DNA from: Cryptomeria japonica
Lineage: Eukaryota; Streptophyta; Pinopsida; Cupressales; Cupressaceae
DNA: 64,000 nucleotides
Reading direction: 5' to 3'
Assembly (NCBI RefSeq): GCF_030272615.1
Contig: NC_081409.1
Coordinates: 470,946,573 to 471,010,572, forward strand
The notes under the pieces: model-generated
The model's input: the letters and a program-made list of their open reading frames with translations, nothing else
The model's database searches: none
What the model was told of the DNA's origin: nothing
Shown here: positions 32,270 to 43,380 of the stretch, piece by piece
Numbering within the stretch: the first letter of the stretch is position 1
How the letters are laid out: each line of letters begins with the position of its first letter
Made by a program: the position numbers and the translations under genes

Positions 32270-33480
32270 CAGAGGCACGTGCTCCTTAGGATAGAGACAG
32301 ATGTAGTTTGACATTATGTAGTCAGCCTGCGGGCCATACTTAGGACAGACAGTCCAATTTTGTACGCTGATATTATGTGGATATATGATATGATATGCAT
32401 CGATATGATGGGATGCAATGTGTTATGACTTATGTTATTTTCCATGTATGGATGACTTATGTACTGTTGATGTACCATTGTGGAACATGTATGGATATAT
32501 TTTTTTATGTGTTTTTGATGCATTTATAACATGAAAATGGATAAAATGCTTGATATAATGCAAACGTACTAACCGATGAATGCAGGATGTAGCTTACGTG
32601 TTTGGGGAAATCGGAGCACTAGACCTAATTGACTATTCGAATTGACAGAAGAAATGTGAGTAAGAAGAAATGAGATAGAGGACAGTTAGAGATGAAGAAG
32701 AAAAAAAAAAACTTGCTTTCAGTAATGCACTTTATAGGTGAGAACCTTTATTTTAATGTAGCAAAATGGATGCGTAGCATCATGGCATTGAAGGCCAGAG
32801 CTGAAATGCAACCCTTTTTGCAAAAGACAGACACATTGTAGACAAACAACAATCACAACAAAAAAGAAAGGGACCATGAACCATCTCGGTCACTCTAAAT
32901 CACTCAGTGACATCATCGAGCAACATAGGAACATGATCGAAGATAAATCAATAAATGATAAGACTTGCTAATTCCAACAAGTCAAACAAACATCTTGACC
33001 TTCATTGTCAAAAGTTGAAAGTGTTGATAGAACGATCATGCTGTCAGGTTTTAGGGAATGCGATACCTCGTCTAAGACAGGACACAGTCTGGTTTCGAGC
33101 ATACCACACCCTGTATAAGACCCATGATAGTAGTGATAAGGACAAATGATTTTGAGGTTGATTGATATGACAATTTTGATCAGTTTGAATGTCTGGTTTG
33201 ATTGAAAAAGTTCAGCTGTTTATGCTTGATTTCATTAAACCACAGTGTGTGATTGCGTGTCGTTGGATGTGTGCTCAGCGATTTGTCTATGCGCAAAGGG
33301 GATATTTATTGACAAAATGCAAAATGCCAAAAGAATTGTTTTTGGAATTTGAATGTTTTGAAAAAAATAATTTTTGTTTGTTTTTTCAGGACATTATTTG
33401 ATTTTTTTTGGATTTTTTTCAGGACATTATTTGATTTTTAGGGATTTTGACATTTTAGCTAAAAATGAACACATGATTTT
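32270..33480. other. Element B interior, no coding content
   Basis: Downstream flank of the PMD gene: ATG/TAT-rich sequence to ~32570, A-rich tract at 32698, then unassigned DNA. No terminator or coding region can be supported. Confidence 0.4.
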
Positions 33481-33489
33481 TTTTTTTGA

Positions 33490-33720
33490 TGTTTTTGAAT
33501 GTTTTTAGGATTATTTCAGGACATTTTTCAATTTTTATGATTTTTTTCAGGACATTTTTCAATTTTTATGATTTTTTTCAGGACATTTTTCAATTTTTTA
33601 TGATTTTTTTCAGGATATTTTTCAATTTTTATGATTTTTTTCAGGACATTTTTCAATTTTTTTTGGATTATTTCAGGACATTTTTCAATTTTTTTTGATT
33701 ATTGTAGGACATTTTAAATT
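33490..33720. repeat. 31-bp tandem repeat (TTTTTCAGGACATTTTTCAA)
   Basis: Seven units with CAGGACAT anchors near 33517, 33548, 33579, 33611, 33642, 33673 and 33705, period 31-32. Two looser copies precede at ~33388 and 33421. T-rich on the plus strand. The open frame across it is a repeat artefact. Confidence 0.85.
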
Positions 33721-34291
33721 CAAAAGTTCTAGTGATTGATCAGGACAAGGGGAACGCACCCAATGCACATCTGAAAGACATATATAGAGGCCAGGACCGA
33801 AACATATGTACAAGAAATGGAGTATGGAAGACAATGATGTTGACCAATCATAGGCCTGAAATAGAACATTGGGTCAAGACGAGGATAGACATGATAAACC
33901 TGTAGAGAGAAAGCATAGCTAGAGGTCATGATAGATGACAGAGCAATGATCGTTTTACACATGGTGCCTGTTTGCCAGGTTTTCACCATGGTACTTGCCC
34001 AAAGCGCCTGTTTGCTAGGTTTTCACTAGAGGGTGAATCATTTTTCTTTACTTTTTTTTTTCTTCTTTTTCCTTGTTTTTCACTTGTTTTTTTTTTTGTG
34101 CTTTTTTGATTTTTTTTGTATTTTGACATTTTAGTCAAGAATGGACACATGATAGGGGATGAAAGAAGGACTCAAACATCTTTTTGTTTGGATAGTAGCC
34201 TTGAAAAAAATGGACCATGACCTTTAAAAGCATGCTCAAAGACGTTGGTAGGATAAGGACATGGAAAATGAGATGGAACTAAGGTAAGGAT
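33721..34291. other. Element B interior with a short direct repeat
   Basis: The phrase GCCTGTTTGCCAGGTTTTCAC (33966) recurs in near-identical form at 34001; poly-T tracts lie at 34040-34120. No coding signal. Confidence 0.5.
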
Positions 34292-36361
34292 TTATGTAAA
34301 GGACTGGATCAAAGGGATGGAAGGATGAAAAATATGCATTGGATAATGAATAGGGTATTGGAAGAATTGGGCTTGAGTGGATGGAAATGTTGGCAAGATT
34401 GACATTGGCACACACCTTGAGGGGTGATGGACTGATGGAGAAAAGATGTATCTCAGATTGTGAGATTTGGATGGAGGAATGGCTTGGGATTTTGGGACAT
34501 AAGGGCCCAAAATGGATGAAGAAGGTGATGGAGGAACAAATTTGAGAGGGTTGGATGGAGGAATAGCAACTTTTGATGCCAAGTTGGATGTTTCTTTAGG
34601 CTTTTGTGCTTCAAGGAGCTGCTTAGGGATCCACATGGTTTTTGATTTTTCATGCTTTTGTGGTTCCTTGGAGTGCATTGCCAACACAAGGGATTTAGGA
34701 ACCCATATATATTTTGACTTTTGTTTTTGAGCAATGGGCCTTTGTGACCTTTTGGATTTTTCCTTTTCTTTTTGGCTCATATTTTTCTTTGCTTTGACAT
34801 GTTGATTAGATTGGACATGTTGATCCTTGAATACATGTTGATTTCTAGACTTATGACTTTTATACTTGGCATCCAAATTGCTTGGAGCGGGAAAGGAATG
34901 CATGGATGGATATGAATGAAATGGACTTCTTTTGGATGGATGAAATTTACTCAAGGATGTGTGCCTTTGCTGACCTTGCATAGAGGACAAAGGAATATAA
35001 GGACTTAAGATGGATGGAAAGTATGATGGGGAAGGTGTATGCTTGGATTTTGAAGGGATGTTGGATTTAGCCGGGGTACCCACGTCTTGAGGAATTTCAC
35101 TGAGGCCATGACCCTTAATATTTTCTTTAACATGAAGGGATTCTTGCTTATGAAGATCTACTCCTTTGCCTTTATGAATATCTTGACTTGTAGGATACTC
35201 TTTTCTTTGGGAAGAAGATGCGAGTCCATTATGAGGTGGATATGATATGAGAGAAATAATGAGATCTTGAAGTGGATCAGATTGGACCAAAGTGGAAGAA
35301 CCCATTGTGCATGTCGAGGATTCATGAACATCTTGCACTGACACGTTAGAATCATGAGTGGGATTAGGATCGTGAGGGGGACTAGGATTGTGTAGTGGAC
35401 ATGGTTCAATGACAGGCTCTTCAAGAGATGGAATGGGAGAAATAATGGGACCATCAAAAGAAATGCGATCTTGGAGTGTATATGGAGCATTAGGACAAGG
35501 AGATGGAGGAACAAGTGGATCTTGTGGAGGATCTGAAGGAATAATTTGATCTTGACAAGGAGGAAGATCATTGGAATCCTCTTTAAAGGTTCTTTGCTCT
35601 TGACTTTTAATGGGATCATCGGAAAGGATGGAAGGGATATCTTGATCTTTCTTAGGAGGTGGACTGTCCATGGGATTTGAAAGGACATTGTGTTCTTGGA
35701 ATGGAAGGGGATCGTTTGGGATTGGATGGACTGGGATATCTTGATCTTTCTCGGGGAATGGAGTGTTAATAGGGCTTTGGATAGGATGGACAAGAATAGG
35801 GGAATCATCATGAGTGTTTGGGAACATGAGGTCCTAGTCAACAATTGGATGGGATGATAAGGTTTCGGGATCTTGATCTTGATTTGTTTCAAGACACGTT
35901 TCTTCATGCTCTAAATTATCCTCTTGACATGAGGTTGGACTTTGGATATGCATGGGGGATTCTGACAAGGAATCAATGTTTTGGCATGAAGGGAATGCAC
36001 TTTGAACATTTGTGATGGATTCTGGCAAGGAATCAATGCTTGAGCATGAGGAAGAAGGACTTCGAATGGGGTCCTCTAAAACAGGTAATGACAATAAAGT
36101 GCATGGTGGCATTGGGTCTTGTATTTCTGAAACATGACAAGGATGTGCATCATGAATTGGATTATCTTGGCAATCACCGATGGATAGTCCTTGGATAATT
36201 GCATCCTTGGGTGTATTGTTTGATGAGGACAATATAGAAGGTTCTTGTGAAACTTCTAAAGGTGTAGGGATAGATGCTACTGGAGAGTCAATTTGTTTGT
36301 GGGGGGGATGAGGCATTGCTAGACATAAGTGTATTATCTTGATCTTCCTCAAAGAACTCAC
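34292..36361 (-). CDS. Element B ORF2: Pro/Ser/Gln-rich protein of unknown family
   Basis: A minus-strand frame of ~690 codons with one TAG at ~35834. The N-terminal third is acidic and Pro-rich with repeated KDQDIP-type phrases, the middle is rich in Pro, Ser and His, and the basic C-terminal part has two related motifs, KSKYIWVPKSLV and KSKTMWIPKQLL, of a kind seen in plant retroelement gag proteins. It starts in an overlap with ORF1 in another frame, and a C7 tract (36301-36307) lies in the overlap, so ORF1 and ORF2 may once have been one ~965-codon protein. No catalytic domain is visible. Confidence 0.6.
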
Positions 36362-37187
36362 TTGGTAATTTCCTTAAGATCATCGCAATAAAGCCACCTT
36401 TCTTTCGAGGTTTTGACATGATTGGATCTGGAATTTGAACTTGTTTGGCAAGGAGTTGGTTTTGGTCTGATGTCATGTTTTGATATTGGACTTGGTTCAA
36501 TTGTTCCAACATGTTTGAAACTTGGCTTGGTGTGTGCTGCAACCTTTGTTTTTGAATGTTTGGTTGTGGTTGGTGACATTGATATTCCACCATTGGTTGA
36601 ACCATTTGTGGACATTGTATAGTTGGTTGGACATATTGTTGAAATTGGACCATTGGTTGTATTGGTTGTATATGTTGAACAATTGGTTGAACCATTGGTT
36701 GTATTGGTTGAAAATCTGATTGATAGTAAACACCTTCTTGTTCTTGTTGTGGAGGCACATAATGTTGAAATTGATGTTGTCTCCTTTCTTGAAATTCTTT
36801 CATCATCTCTATTTGTGAGAGGAGAGCTGGCATGTCTGATCGTTCAAGAAGAGATCTTACATCAATTGGCTCAATCTTTGGATTTCGACCTGGAAATTTT
36901 TGAAACATTTTGGACATTTGTGATCTATTCTTCTCAATGTTTTTCACTCTTTGTTCCAATATCTCCTCTTCTTGAGCTAGTTTCTCCTCTAGTTATTGTA
37001 TTTGGACATTTATATCATCATGATAAGTTTGATCCAAGTTCTGAGACATGTAGAGATTGGATTGACACGATTGATTACTCAATTGTGATGACATGGCTTC
37101 GTAAGAAGGTTGAGACCTCATTTCAACAAACATGTCACTATGAAATGCAACTAATGGGATTGACAAATGCAACCTAAAGTATGACAA
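36288..37187 (-). CDS. Element B ORF1: Gln/Met-rich gag-like protein
   Basis: Minus-strand frame from ATG at 37187 to a stop at 36288, with one internal TAA (~36993). It begins with a Ser/Gln-rich segment, then a coiled coil (LEEKLAQEEEILEQRVKN), a basic PKIEPIDVRSLLERSDM segment and a low-complexity region of QP.VQ repeats (PMVQPIVQHIQPIQPMVQ). The layout of coiled coil, helix and low-complexity tail before ORF2 recalls a gag protein, but there is no zinc knuckle. The family is not recognised; a structural role is inferred from position just after the 5' leader. Confidence 0.55.
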
Positions 37188-39187
37188 TGCAACTTAATGT
37201 TTTTGGACTTTTTTCAAAATTTTGACAAACTCATGAATGCAATTCTAAAAATGAGACCCTTAGGAAATTGAAATGATGTCTAGACCTCAAAGGCAAAAGG
37301 ACCAAGTGACAAAAGGACAAAATGACAATGTCTCCCCTATATGCTTGGATACTAAGCTAGGTTTGACCAAATGACAATGATGACAAAAAGAGAAAAGGTT
37401 TGATAAGGTCTAGACTTCCTAACAGTGACTTAGGGTTTATCAAAGATTTGCATTACTCAAGTATGACAAAACCTAGTTTTGGACACTATATGCAAAGGGA
37501 CAATTACTATGCAAATGACACTAATATGATATGATAATGACCTAAGATTGATGAAGAGACCTAGGGTATGCAAATGCAAATGTATGACAATGGTATTACT
37601 CTAATGCAAGAGGACATATGCAAAATGGATGACCCTTATTGATATGCAAAAGAGTATGACCTAGGTGAAACTTAACCTTGGTAATTGACAATAACTTTGC
37701 CAAATGCAAACCTAGGATGAACCTAAATCTAAGTGACATGAATGTTGAGACAAGATTTTGAACAATGTTTGACAACCATGTTTGAAGGTGCTTTGAACTT
37801 TGTTGGATGAAATACTCTTGTGTTTAACCTTGTTTTGAATCAATTTGTCTTCTTTTTGAAATGAAACACAATTCATCTTTTGACAAGCAAAGAAGACAAG
37901 ATATTTCAACTTAGACTCAAGACAATCATGCTCATTCACACATTTCTTATGGTAGGCAAGGACAGTAGGTACTTGAGAGGTAGACTCATTATGAGATTCA
38001 AGGAGAATACATAGATGCTTGACCCCACGGGCTCCCCTCCATGACACTCACTTCTCAGGGCAGCCAAGCATCAGTCCCCATGGAAATCTCCCCATGGCAA
38101 ACTTAGTATCTCTTCCAAGTATCCGAACTTGTCCTTCTCAAGCAACTAGAAGGATTTTTGGCCTCTAAATACAAGGTGTTTAGTAAGGATTTCTGTTAAG
38201 CGTTACTCCTTGGTGTCACGCAAGCGTGATTGAGACATTAAGCCCACTAAGATACCAAACAAATGTAGTCATGCAAGCACGATTTAGACCATGAGGCCCT
38301 ACTTAGATGTTGATATGAGAAAGAGTTCAAGGGTCATCACTTCCCAAGTAACTACAATTCCCACGTAACCCTTCCTTCAAAGCTTTCGCTCATCAGGTAT
38401 TTATTTATAGTGAGTTAGAATGCCAAGGTATTCTAGCCGTACTCACTTTGGGTCATTCCCTTCTCACGATTGTCACTTGCTTGCAAAAGCAAATGGTCGG
38501 GAAGGCAGGCCCTCTAAAGGTAACACATAATTAAAACATGAGAATGATATCGAAGATCTGGATTTCTGATCACCCTAAGAAGGATGAGAGCATACTTTCC
38601 TACTCCAATGTCAAACTCAACAATCAAAGAAAACATACGTTCATTCCAACTATTTAGAAATCATACTAGGTGCCTAAATATGAATTTCAAACACAAAGTT
38701 TAGTTGTAATCCAAGGCAACCTGCAAAACCACCAAGTTAGAAGTTTGATATGCGTGATCTTTGACTATCGAATCTGCATAAAATTTGTTAGTAGTTTCAT
38801 TTTTGTCTTTTCCATGTGTAATGCCAAGGTGTTGCACAAAGAATCAGTACCATAAAACCAAAAAGCAGAAACAGAATGCAAAACAAATCAATTTGCAAGT
38901 AAAAACACCGCTTTTTTACCTCTGTTTCTGGCCTTACACAGGTGTAGAAGTCTTGACACAGGCGCAGAATGATGCAACACAGACGCAGAATGATGCAACA
39001 TAGGCATAGATCCCTTTGACACAGGCGCAGAAGTCTTTGACACAGGTGCAAAATGCTTGACACAGGCACAGATTGCTCCTACACAGGTGTAAAAGTGCCC
39101 AGAAAGGCTTGCATTACCCTGTTTCTTGGGTTTTTCACCTGCAAATCATCTCAAAAGAACTCAAAAGCATGGTTAGGGGGTTAGTTC
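37188..39187 (-). other. Element B 5' leader
   Basis: About 2 kb between the primer site and ORF1. The part 38500-38620 resembles 51010-51110 in reverse complement (TATGCTCTCA, CATGTTTTA, CCTTTA.AG.GCCT.CCTTC), so two families share a leader module. An eight-unit array of the motif ACACAGGCGCAGA lies at 38937-39095. No coding region of note. Confidence 0.55.
38937..39095. repeat. Tandem array of ACACAGGCGCAG-type units
   Basis: About eight units of 17-25 bases, each ACACAGG(C/T)GCAGA or close to it, near the 5' end of element B RNA, ~100-270 bases from the primer site. Related units lie at 30195-30300 near the other end of the internal region. Confidence 0.75.
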
Positions 39188-39202
39188 ACGTCGGATTCAC
39201 CA
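39185..39202 (-). promoter_or_regulatory. Element B primer-binding-like site
   Basis: On the minus strand TGGTGAATCCGACGTGAA starts 5 bases after the 5' LTR. Element A has the related TGGTGAACTCGACGTC. The complementary tRNA is not identified here. Confidence 0.6.
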
Positions 39203-39207
39203 ATTAA

Positions 39208-40665
39208 TGTATATAGGAAATGTGGAAATCATCAAAGTAAGTAGATATTAAACTAGTTCAATCATGAAAACTCAAATGCAGTGATAACAATCCTAAAAAC
39301 ACTCAATAAAGACATGAAAACAAGACATCAATTCAAACGCAAACCATTGCAAACTTGAATGTCTCCTTCATGTGGCTCCATTGTCCTTCTTTCTCCTTCA
39401 AATAACTTTTGTTTGTGGATCTCACCTACTAGTGCATGAGCATGATGTGAAAGCAAGTAGACAAGATGACAGCGCAAGAATACTCGAAGCGTGATTGATT
39501 CGACCAGGGATTAGGGACTAGGGATCAGGGATCAGGGATCAGGGACTTTGATTGAAGAAATTCATCCAATTTATAGATAAACTGGAGAAAAGACAAGATT
39601 AGCATGAAATTGACATTAGAGGCAATTGATTTCAAAAAATGGCAAAATTGAGTGGAAAGAAGAAGGTTATGACACCTTCTATGTCATGAATTATGACATA
39701 TTGCCAATGCAAAGGTTAGAGGACTAGAAGCTTATGACATCTTGCTATGCCAAAAGTATGACGCATGAGAAATTCATGCTTCCACCGAAGCACAAAAATA
39801 GGGAGAAACTAGAGACAAATTAATTAGGTGGAAATTGAAATTAGGAAATTAGAAAATGAGGAAATTAGGAATTAGGAAAATTAGAAAATGAGGAAATTGA
39901 CGAAATTAGAAAATTAGAAATTGATGAAATTAGAAAATTAGGTGAATTAATTAACAATTTTTCATTCATTAATTAATTCACAAAAAGAGAGGGAATTAAT
40001 TAGCCAATTAAATAAATATTTAATTGTGACAAGAATACTTAGGATAAATAAATAAATTATTTAACCTAAAGGGAAAATGACAAACAAGATTAAATGAATA
40101 AATCATAAAACCTTAGAAGATTAGGTCTTGACAAAAGATAATTGATGTAGATTCGATTTTAATCATGATTCTGACTTGATAAATGATTTGATTGATAAAC
40201 AATTGAAATTGGTTGACAAATTGACCAATATTGATAAAGAGACCAAATTGATATGCGCCAATTGACATGATTGAAGAGGACAAGGATCGATGACAAATCG
40301 ATTGCAAAATTGACAAGATTGACAAGGACGAGGATCAATGACAAATCGATCTCAAAATGATAAGATTGATAAGAGGACAAAACCCTAATTAGGATTGACG
40401 ATGTCCAAAATGATGACAAATGAGCCTGCACATTGATACGACAGGATAAGATTGACCAAAATCATGACTGAAGATTGTTATCAACAAGACCAAATTCAAA
40501 AGCGAGACAACTGAAGAATGCAGAAGGAATCGATGCTCGCAAATGATAAAGACCAAGTGCGTGACATAGGAGAAATGTTAATGCGAGACAAAAACCCTAA
40601 AATAAGGCAATGCGCAAATGTTAAAGTACGATTCCGCAAGCGTTGACCATTTTTAGGTGTCTACA
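39208..40665 (-). repeat. Element B 5' LTR
   Basis: 1458 bases, the partner of 28199-29659. A TATA-like minus-strand CTATAAATT at ~39570-39578 is the likely promoter of the element; (CCCTGAT)n follows immediately downstream on that strand. Confidence 0.93.
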
Positions 40666-41024
40666 GAAAGATCATTGGGCAAAGCATTAGATCTCATTTC
40701 TTTCACACAAGATACCTTAGGAGAGGTACAAAGATTAGGATCTCTATGTTTAGGATCTACAAAAGCTTTAAGATGATTAACATAGGAAATGAAGTTTGTT
40801 AACAACATCACCATAATGCAACATAAATGATACATGAAAGCTTTGAGATCAAATTGAAAATAAAATAATTTGGAAATCCTTACAACATAATATGACCAAG
40901 TGCTAAGAAGAAAGAGAAGAAAAAAGAAATGGAAGAAACTCTTATCTGACACATGATAAGTATATGCAAAAATTAATGTAATCACATGTGAAAGAGCAAG
41001 TAAATCCAATTTATTAATTGCCAT
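40666..41024 (-). pseudogene. Element A gag-like ORF, upstream part
   Basis: Minus-strand frame with KAFVDPKHRDPNLCTSPK and EMRSNALPNDLS, ending at the element B insertion. When B and one GAAAG copy are ignored, the frame continues without a break into 28193 and on to MESKMDP. This supports both the insertion site and the reality of the ORF. The first ~60 residues look less protein-like, so the true start is uncertain. Confidence 0.55.
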
Positions 41025-41677
41025 TAAAAGTCTCTTAAGTGAAATCTGAATTTGCTGGAAAAGCAGATATGAAATTAGGACCTTTCTATGAAAATTAATT
41101 TGAAGATTTGAATTTGATGAATTTTGAATTTATGTTCGACCTTAGAGATTGTTGAAATTGATAGTATGCTGATTTTTGGATATGATTAGAAAAATACAGT
41201 GAATTCCGTCTTCCAAAATTTTGGGAAAAAAAGCGAGAATCGTGGCGGGAACACACACGGTCTGACCAACTTTTTTCAAAATTTTCAGGGATGATAGAGA
41301 TTATGATTTTAATGCAGAATCCAAAAAAACAATCGATTTGGAGATGTCTAGATCGGTCAAAATTGTAGTTAAAGGTCGAAAATGAAAAGATCTTAAAAAT
41401 TAGGGTTTTATGATTTAACCACAGAATTTTTAGAAGAAAGAGATAGATTTGAATTGAAATTTTGAAATAGAAATTAGATCTGTAACAAGAAATTAAAATT
41501 TTACACCTCACAAGCTTAATTTTCTCAAAATAAAAAAACTGGGTTTTTATGCGATTAACCTCTAAAATTTGCAAATAAATCCAACTTGAAAATGAAAATT
41601 TGAAATTCAAATTGCAATTAATCAGATCTAAGAATGAGAAATTAGACTTATTGTGTAAGACGTCGAGTTCACCAAAA
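41025..41677 (-). other. Element A 5' leader and primer-binding-like site
   Basis: The minus strand after the 5' LTR reads TTT then TGGTGAACTCGACGTC (41674-41659), a primer-binding-like site. The rest is AT-rich with no convincing protein; the 218-codon minus-strand open frame at 41095-41751 is low complexity and crosses into the LTR, so I do not count it. Confidence 0.55.
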
Positions 41678-42899
41678 TGTAAAGTGGAAAATTGGATCCT
41701 AGTGACTCCGCACCTAGGAGAGAGAAAGGAAGCCACTAGGATGGTTTTCACTTGGGAAGAACTTTACATTCAAAAGAGGGGTTGAATCCACTAGATCCAA
41801 ATCTAAGAGAGACAAGGATATGAATAATAAGTGGATTACAAGTGGTTTAAGTGTGATTTACCCTCTTTTGTGAATGAGAAAGTTGACTTGTTGACTATGT
41901 GGAAAAGAGAGAAGAAATGAGTGAAATGAGGTGCTACCAGTTCAAGATCACGTTGTAACTTTGGATCTGAGTTAATTAAACTAACGCAGATCTGCCCTAC
42001 AAATTTAGAGAAAAGTCGTTAGGACCGTGGCAAGAATGTACATGGTTCGCCACAAAATCTGCAAAATGAAAAAGGTTCTTCCATTTCTGCTAATGAAGCC
42101 CAAACCCACAATTAGAGCTGCACAGCTACAACCTATACACAAAAAAGACAAGAAAGGCGGGTAGTGGATAGGGGTTTTCCTTAGTCAAACCCCAATTGAG
42201 GAATCAACCTAGAAATAAAGTAATTGCAAATGCTTGAATGTAAACAATGGAGATGTATACCTTGCAGATCTGCAACTTTTTGATGATGATTACTTTGCTT
42301 CTTGAATGTAATCACAAATATTGTATGAAATGGCATGTAACATGAAAAAACCCTAACACACACACATGCTTGCAAATGAATGTTTTAATATTGCTCCAAT
42401 GGATGAATGAAGAAGACTTGAATCCTTGATGATGACCTTGAAATCTTGTATCTTCTCCTTACGCTCTCTATCCATCTATCATCTGTGGTCCTTGAATGAG
42501 GGTATTGAATTCCCTTTTATACATGCCTCAAGAATTAACTTTCAACCATTGAAGGCTGACAAAGTAGAATAACAAACCCTGAAGACAAGAAGTGAATAGG
42601 AGACCGGGCAACCCACAAATATGACCACCCTAGGAGATGGGGACAGGGGCACCATACCAATATCCTAGGGGGACAGGAGCACCACGCCCTTGTCTTAGGG
42701 GGGACACGGGTGCCATGCCCCCGTCTTGCCCTATTTTGGGCCCTAGATAGGATACAAAACAACCACATGACATAAAAGAGGAAAGGAGAAGGGGTAGAAA
42801 TGCAGAAGTAGGTCCCGGTTAGGGAAGGAGATGCTGTCGCCAAGGTGAGGACCCCAAATGTGGTTACAATTGCAGGGGTCACAATTTTATGACACTACA
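41678..42899 (-). repeat. Element A 5' LTR
   Basis: 1222 bases, TG...CA, uninterrupted. The probable promoter is a TATAAAAGG box on the minus strand at 42513-42521. A G-rich triple repeat (GGGGACAGGGGCACCA type) spans ~42640-42720. Confidence 0.92.
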
Positions 42900-42904
42900 T
42901 CAAT

Positions 42905-43153
42905 ATATTATCTTAATTGTTCATCTCATTGAATATACATATCATTACAGTGCATGTTTATGTAGTAGTTGTAGTTGAAGACAATGAAGAAGGAACATAT
43001 TATTATCAATGTCATATTAAAGCAAAAAAGGAATTGGAAGCCCTTTTTATAGATGGAGAAAACATTGAGTACCCTACAAGATTTGTAATTGTTACTATAA
43101 CTTGTATTAGAAGGTACACAATGAAGAGGTCTAATCTATGGTTGTTTGAGTAA
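42905..43153 (+). pseudogene. Degenerate coding locus, second part
   Basis: Continuation of 18498-20252 after element A. A plausible 3' splice site (CATTACAG, ending 42950) is followed by an open frame HVYVVVVEDNEEGTYYYQCH and IRRYTMKRSNLWLFE ending at a stop at 43153. Element A therefore seems to have landed in a short intron of this locus. The family is not recognised. Confidence 0.45.
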
Positions 43154-43380
43154 TTTGAGATTCATAGGAATATTATTCATTATTTTAACCTTATCGCAAC
43201 ATCAAACGTGCATTTGATGAAATATGAGGGTAGAGCATTAAATAGGAACCCATAAAAAGTTCATGAGTCTGGCCACAAGGTAGTACCTGACAAGATAAAG
43301 AGTAGAGCGGATCCATATTGTTCATTGCATTAAATGTAAATGAAAAAATATTGTATAGTCAACCTTATTTTCTATAAAGG

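Larger units (their letters stand above)
28199..40665 (-). mobile_element. Element B: full-length non-autonomous LTR retrotransposon carrying a PMD gene
   Basis: Two LTRs of ~1.46 kb (28199-29659 and 39208-40665) in direct orientation, starting TGTAGACACC on the minus strand and ending TATATACA. The 5-bp duplication GAAAG is perfect (28194-28198, 40666-40670). Orientation is fixed by AAAGAGGGGCAAAA directly next to the 3' LTR (polypurine tract) and TGGTGAATCCGACGTG next to the 5' LTR (primer site). I counted about 40 differences between LTRs (~3%), mostly transitions. No protease, RT or integrase is seen. The interior holds a long sense ORF of unknown family (34292-37187) and an antisense PMD gene (30467-32269). 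Confidence 0.93.
20253..42899 (-). mobile_element. Element A: full-length non-autonomous gypsy-type LTR retrotransposon
   Basis: Minus-strand element with LTRs at 41678-42899 (5') and 20253-24660 (3', split by an insertion). Both LTRs read TG...CA, beginning TGTAGTGTCATAAAA on the minus strand. The target duplication TCAAT is perfect (20248-20252 and 42900-42904). A primer-binding-like TGGTGAACTCGACGTC follows the 5' LTR after 3 bases. The only coding trace is a gag-like ORF; no protease, RT or integrase is seen, so it must rely on a partner for mobility. Without its two nested insertions it is about 7 kb. LTRs differ by ~10% by eye over the 360 bases compared. Confidence 0.9.

Noticed and set aside
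33486-33698. Phe-rich open frame as a membrane peptide
   Set aside because: It is the translation of a T-rich 31-bp tandem repeat, with no start context or conservation.
34453-35907. Other open frames overlapping element B ORF2 (34453-34734, 35158-35907 minus; 36623-37177 plus)
   Set aside because: Alternative-frame shadows of low-complexity coding sequence; composition is Leu/Ile- or Trp-rich without motifs.
41095-41751. 218-codon minus-strand ORF as a gene
   Set aside because: Phe/Ile/Ser-rich low-complexity translation of AT-rich leader DNA that crosses the LTR border of element A.
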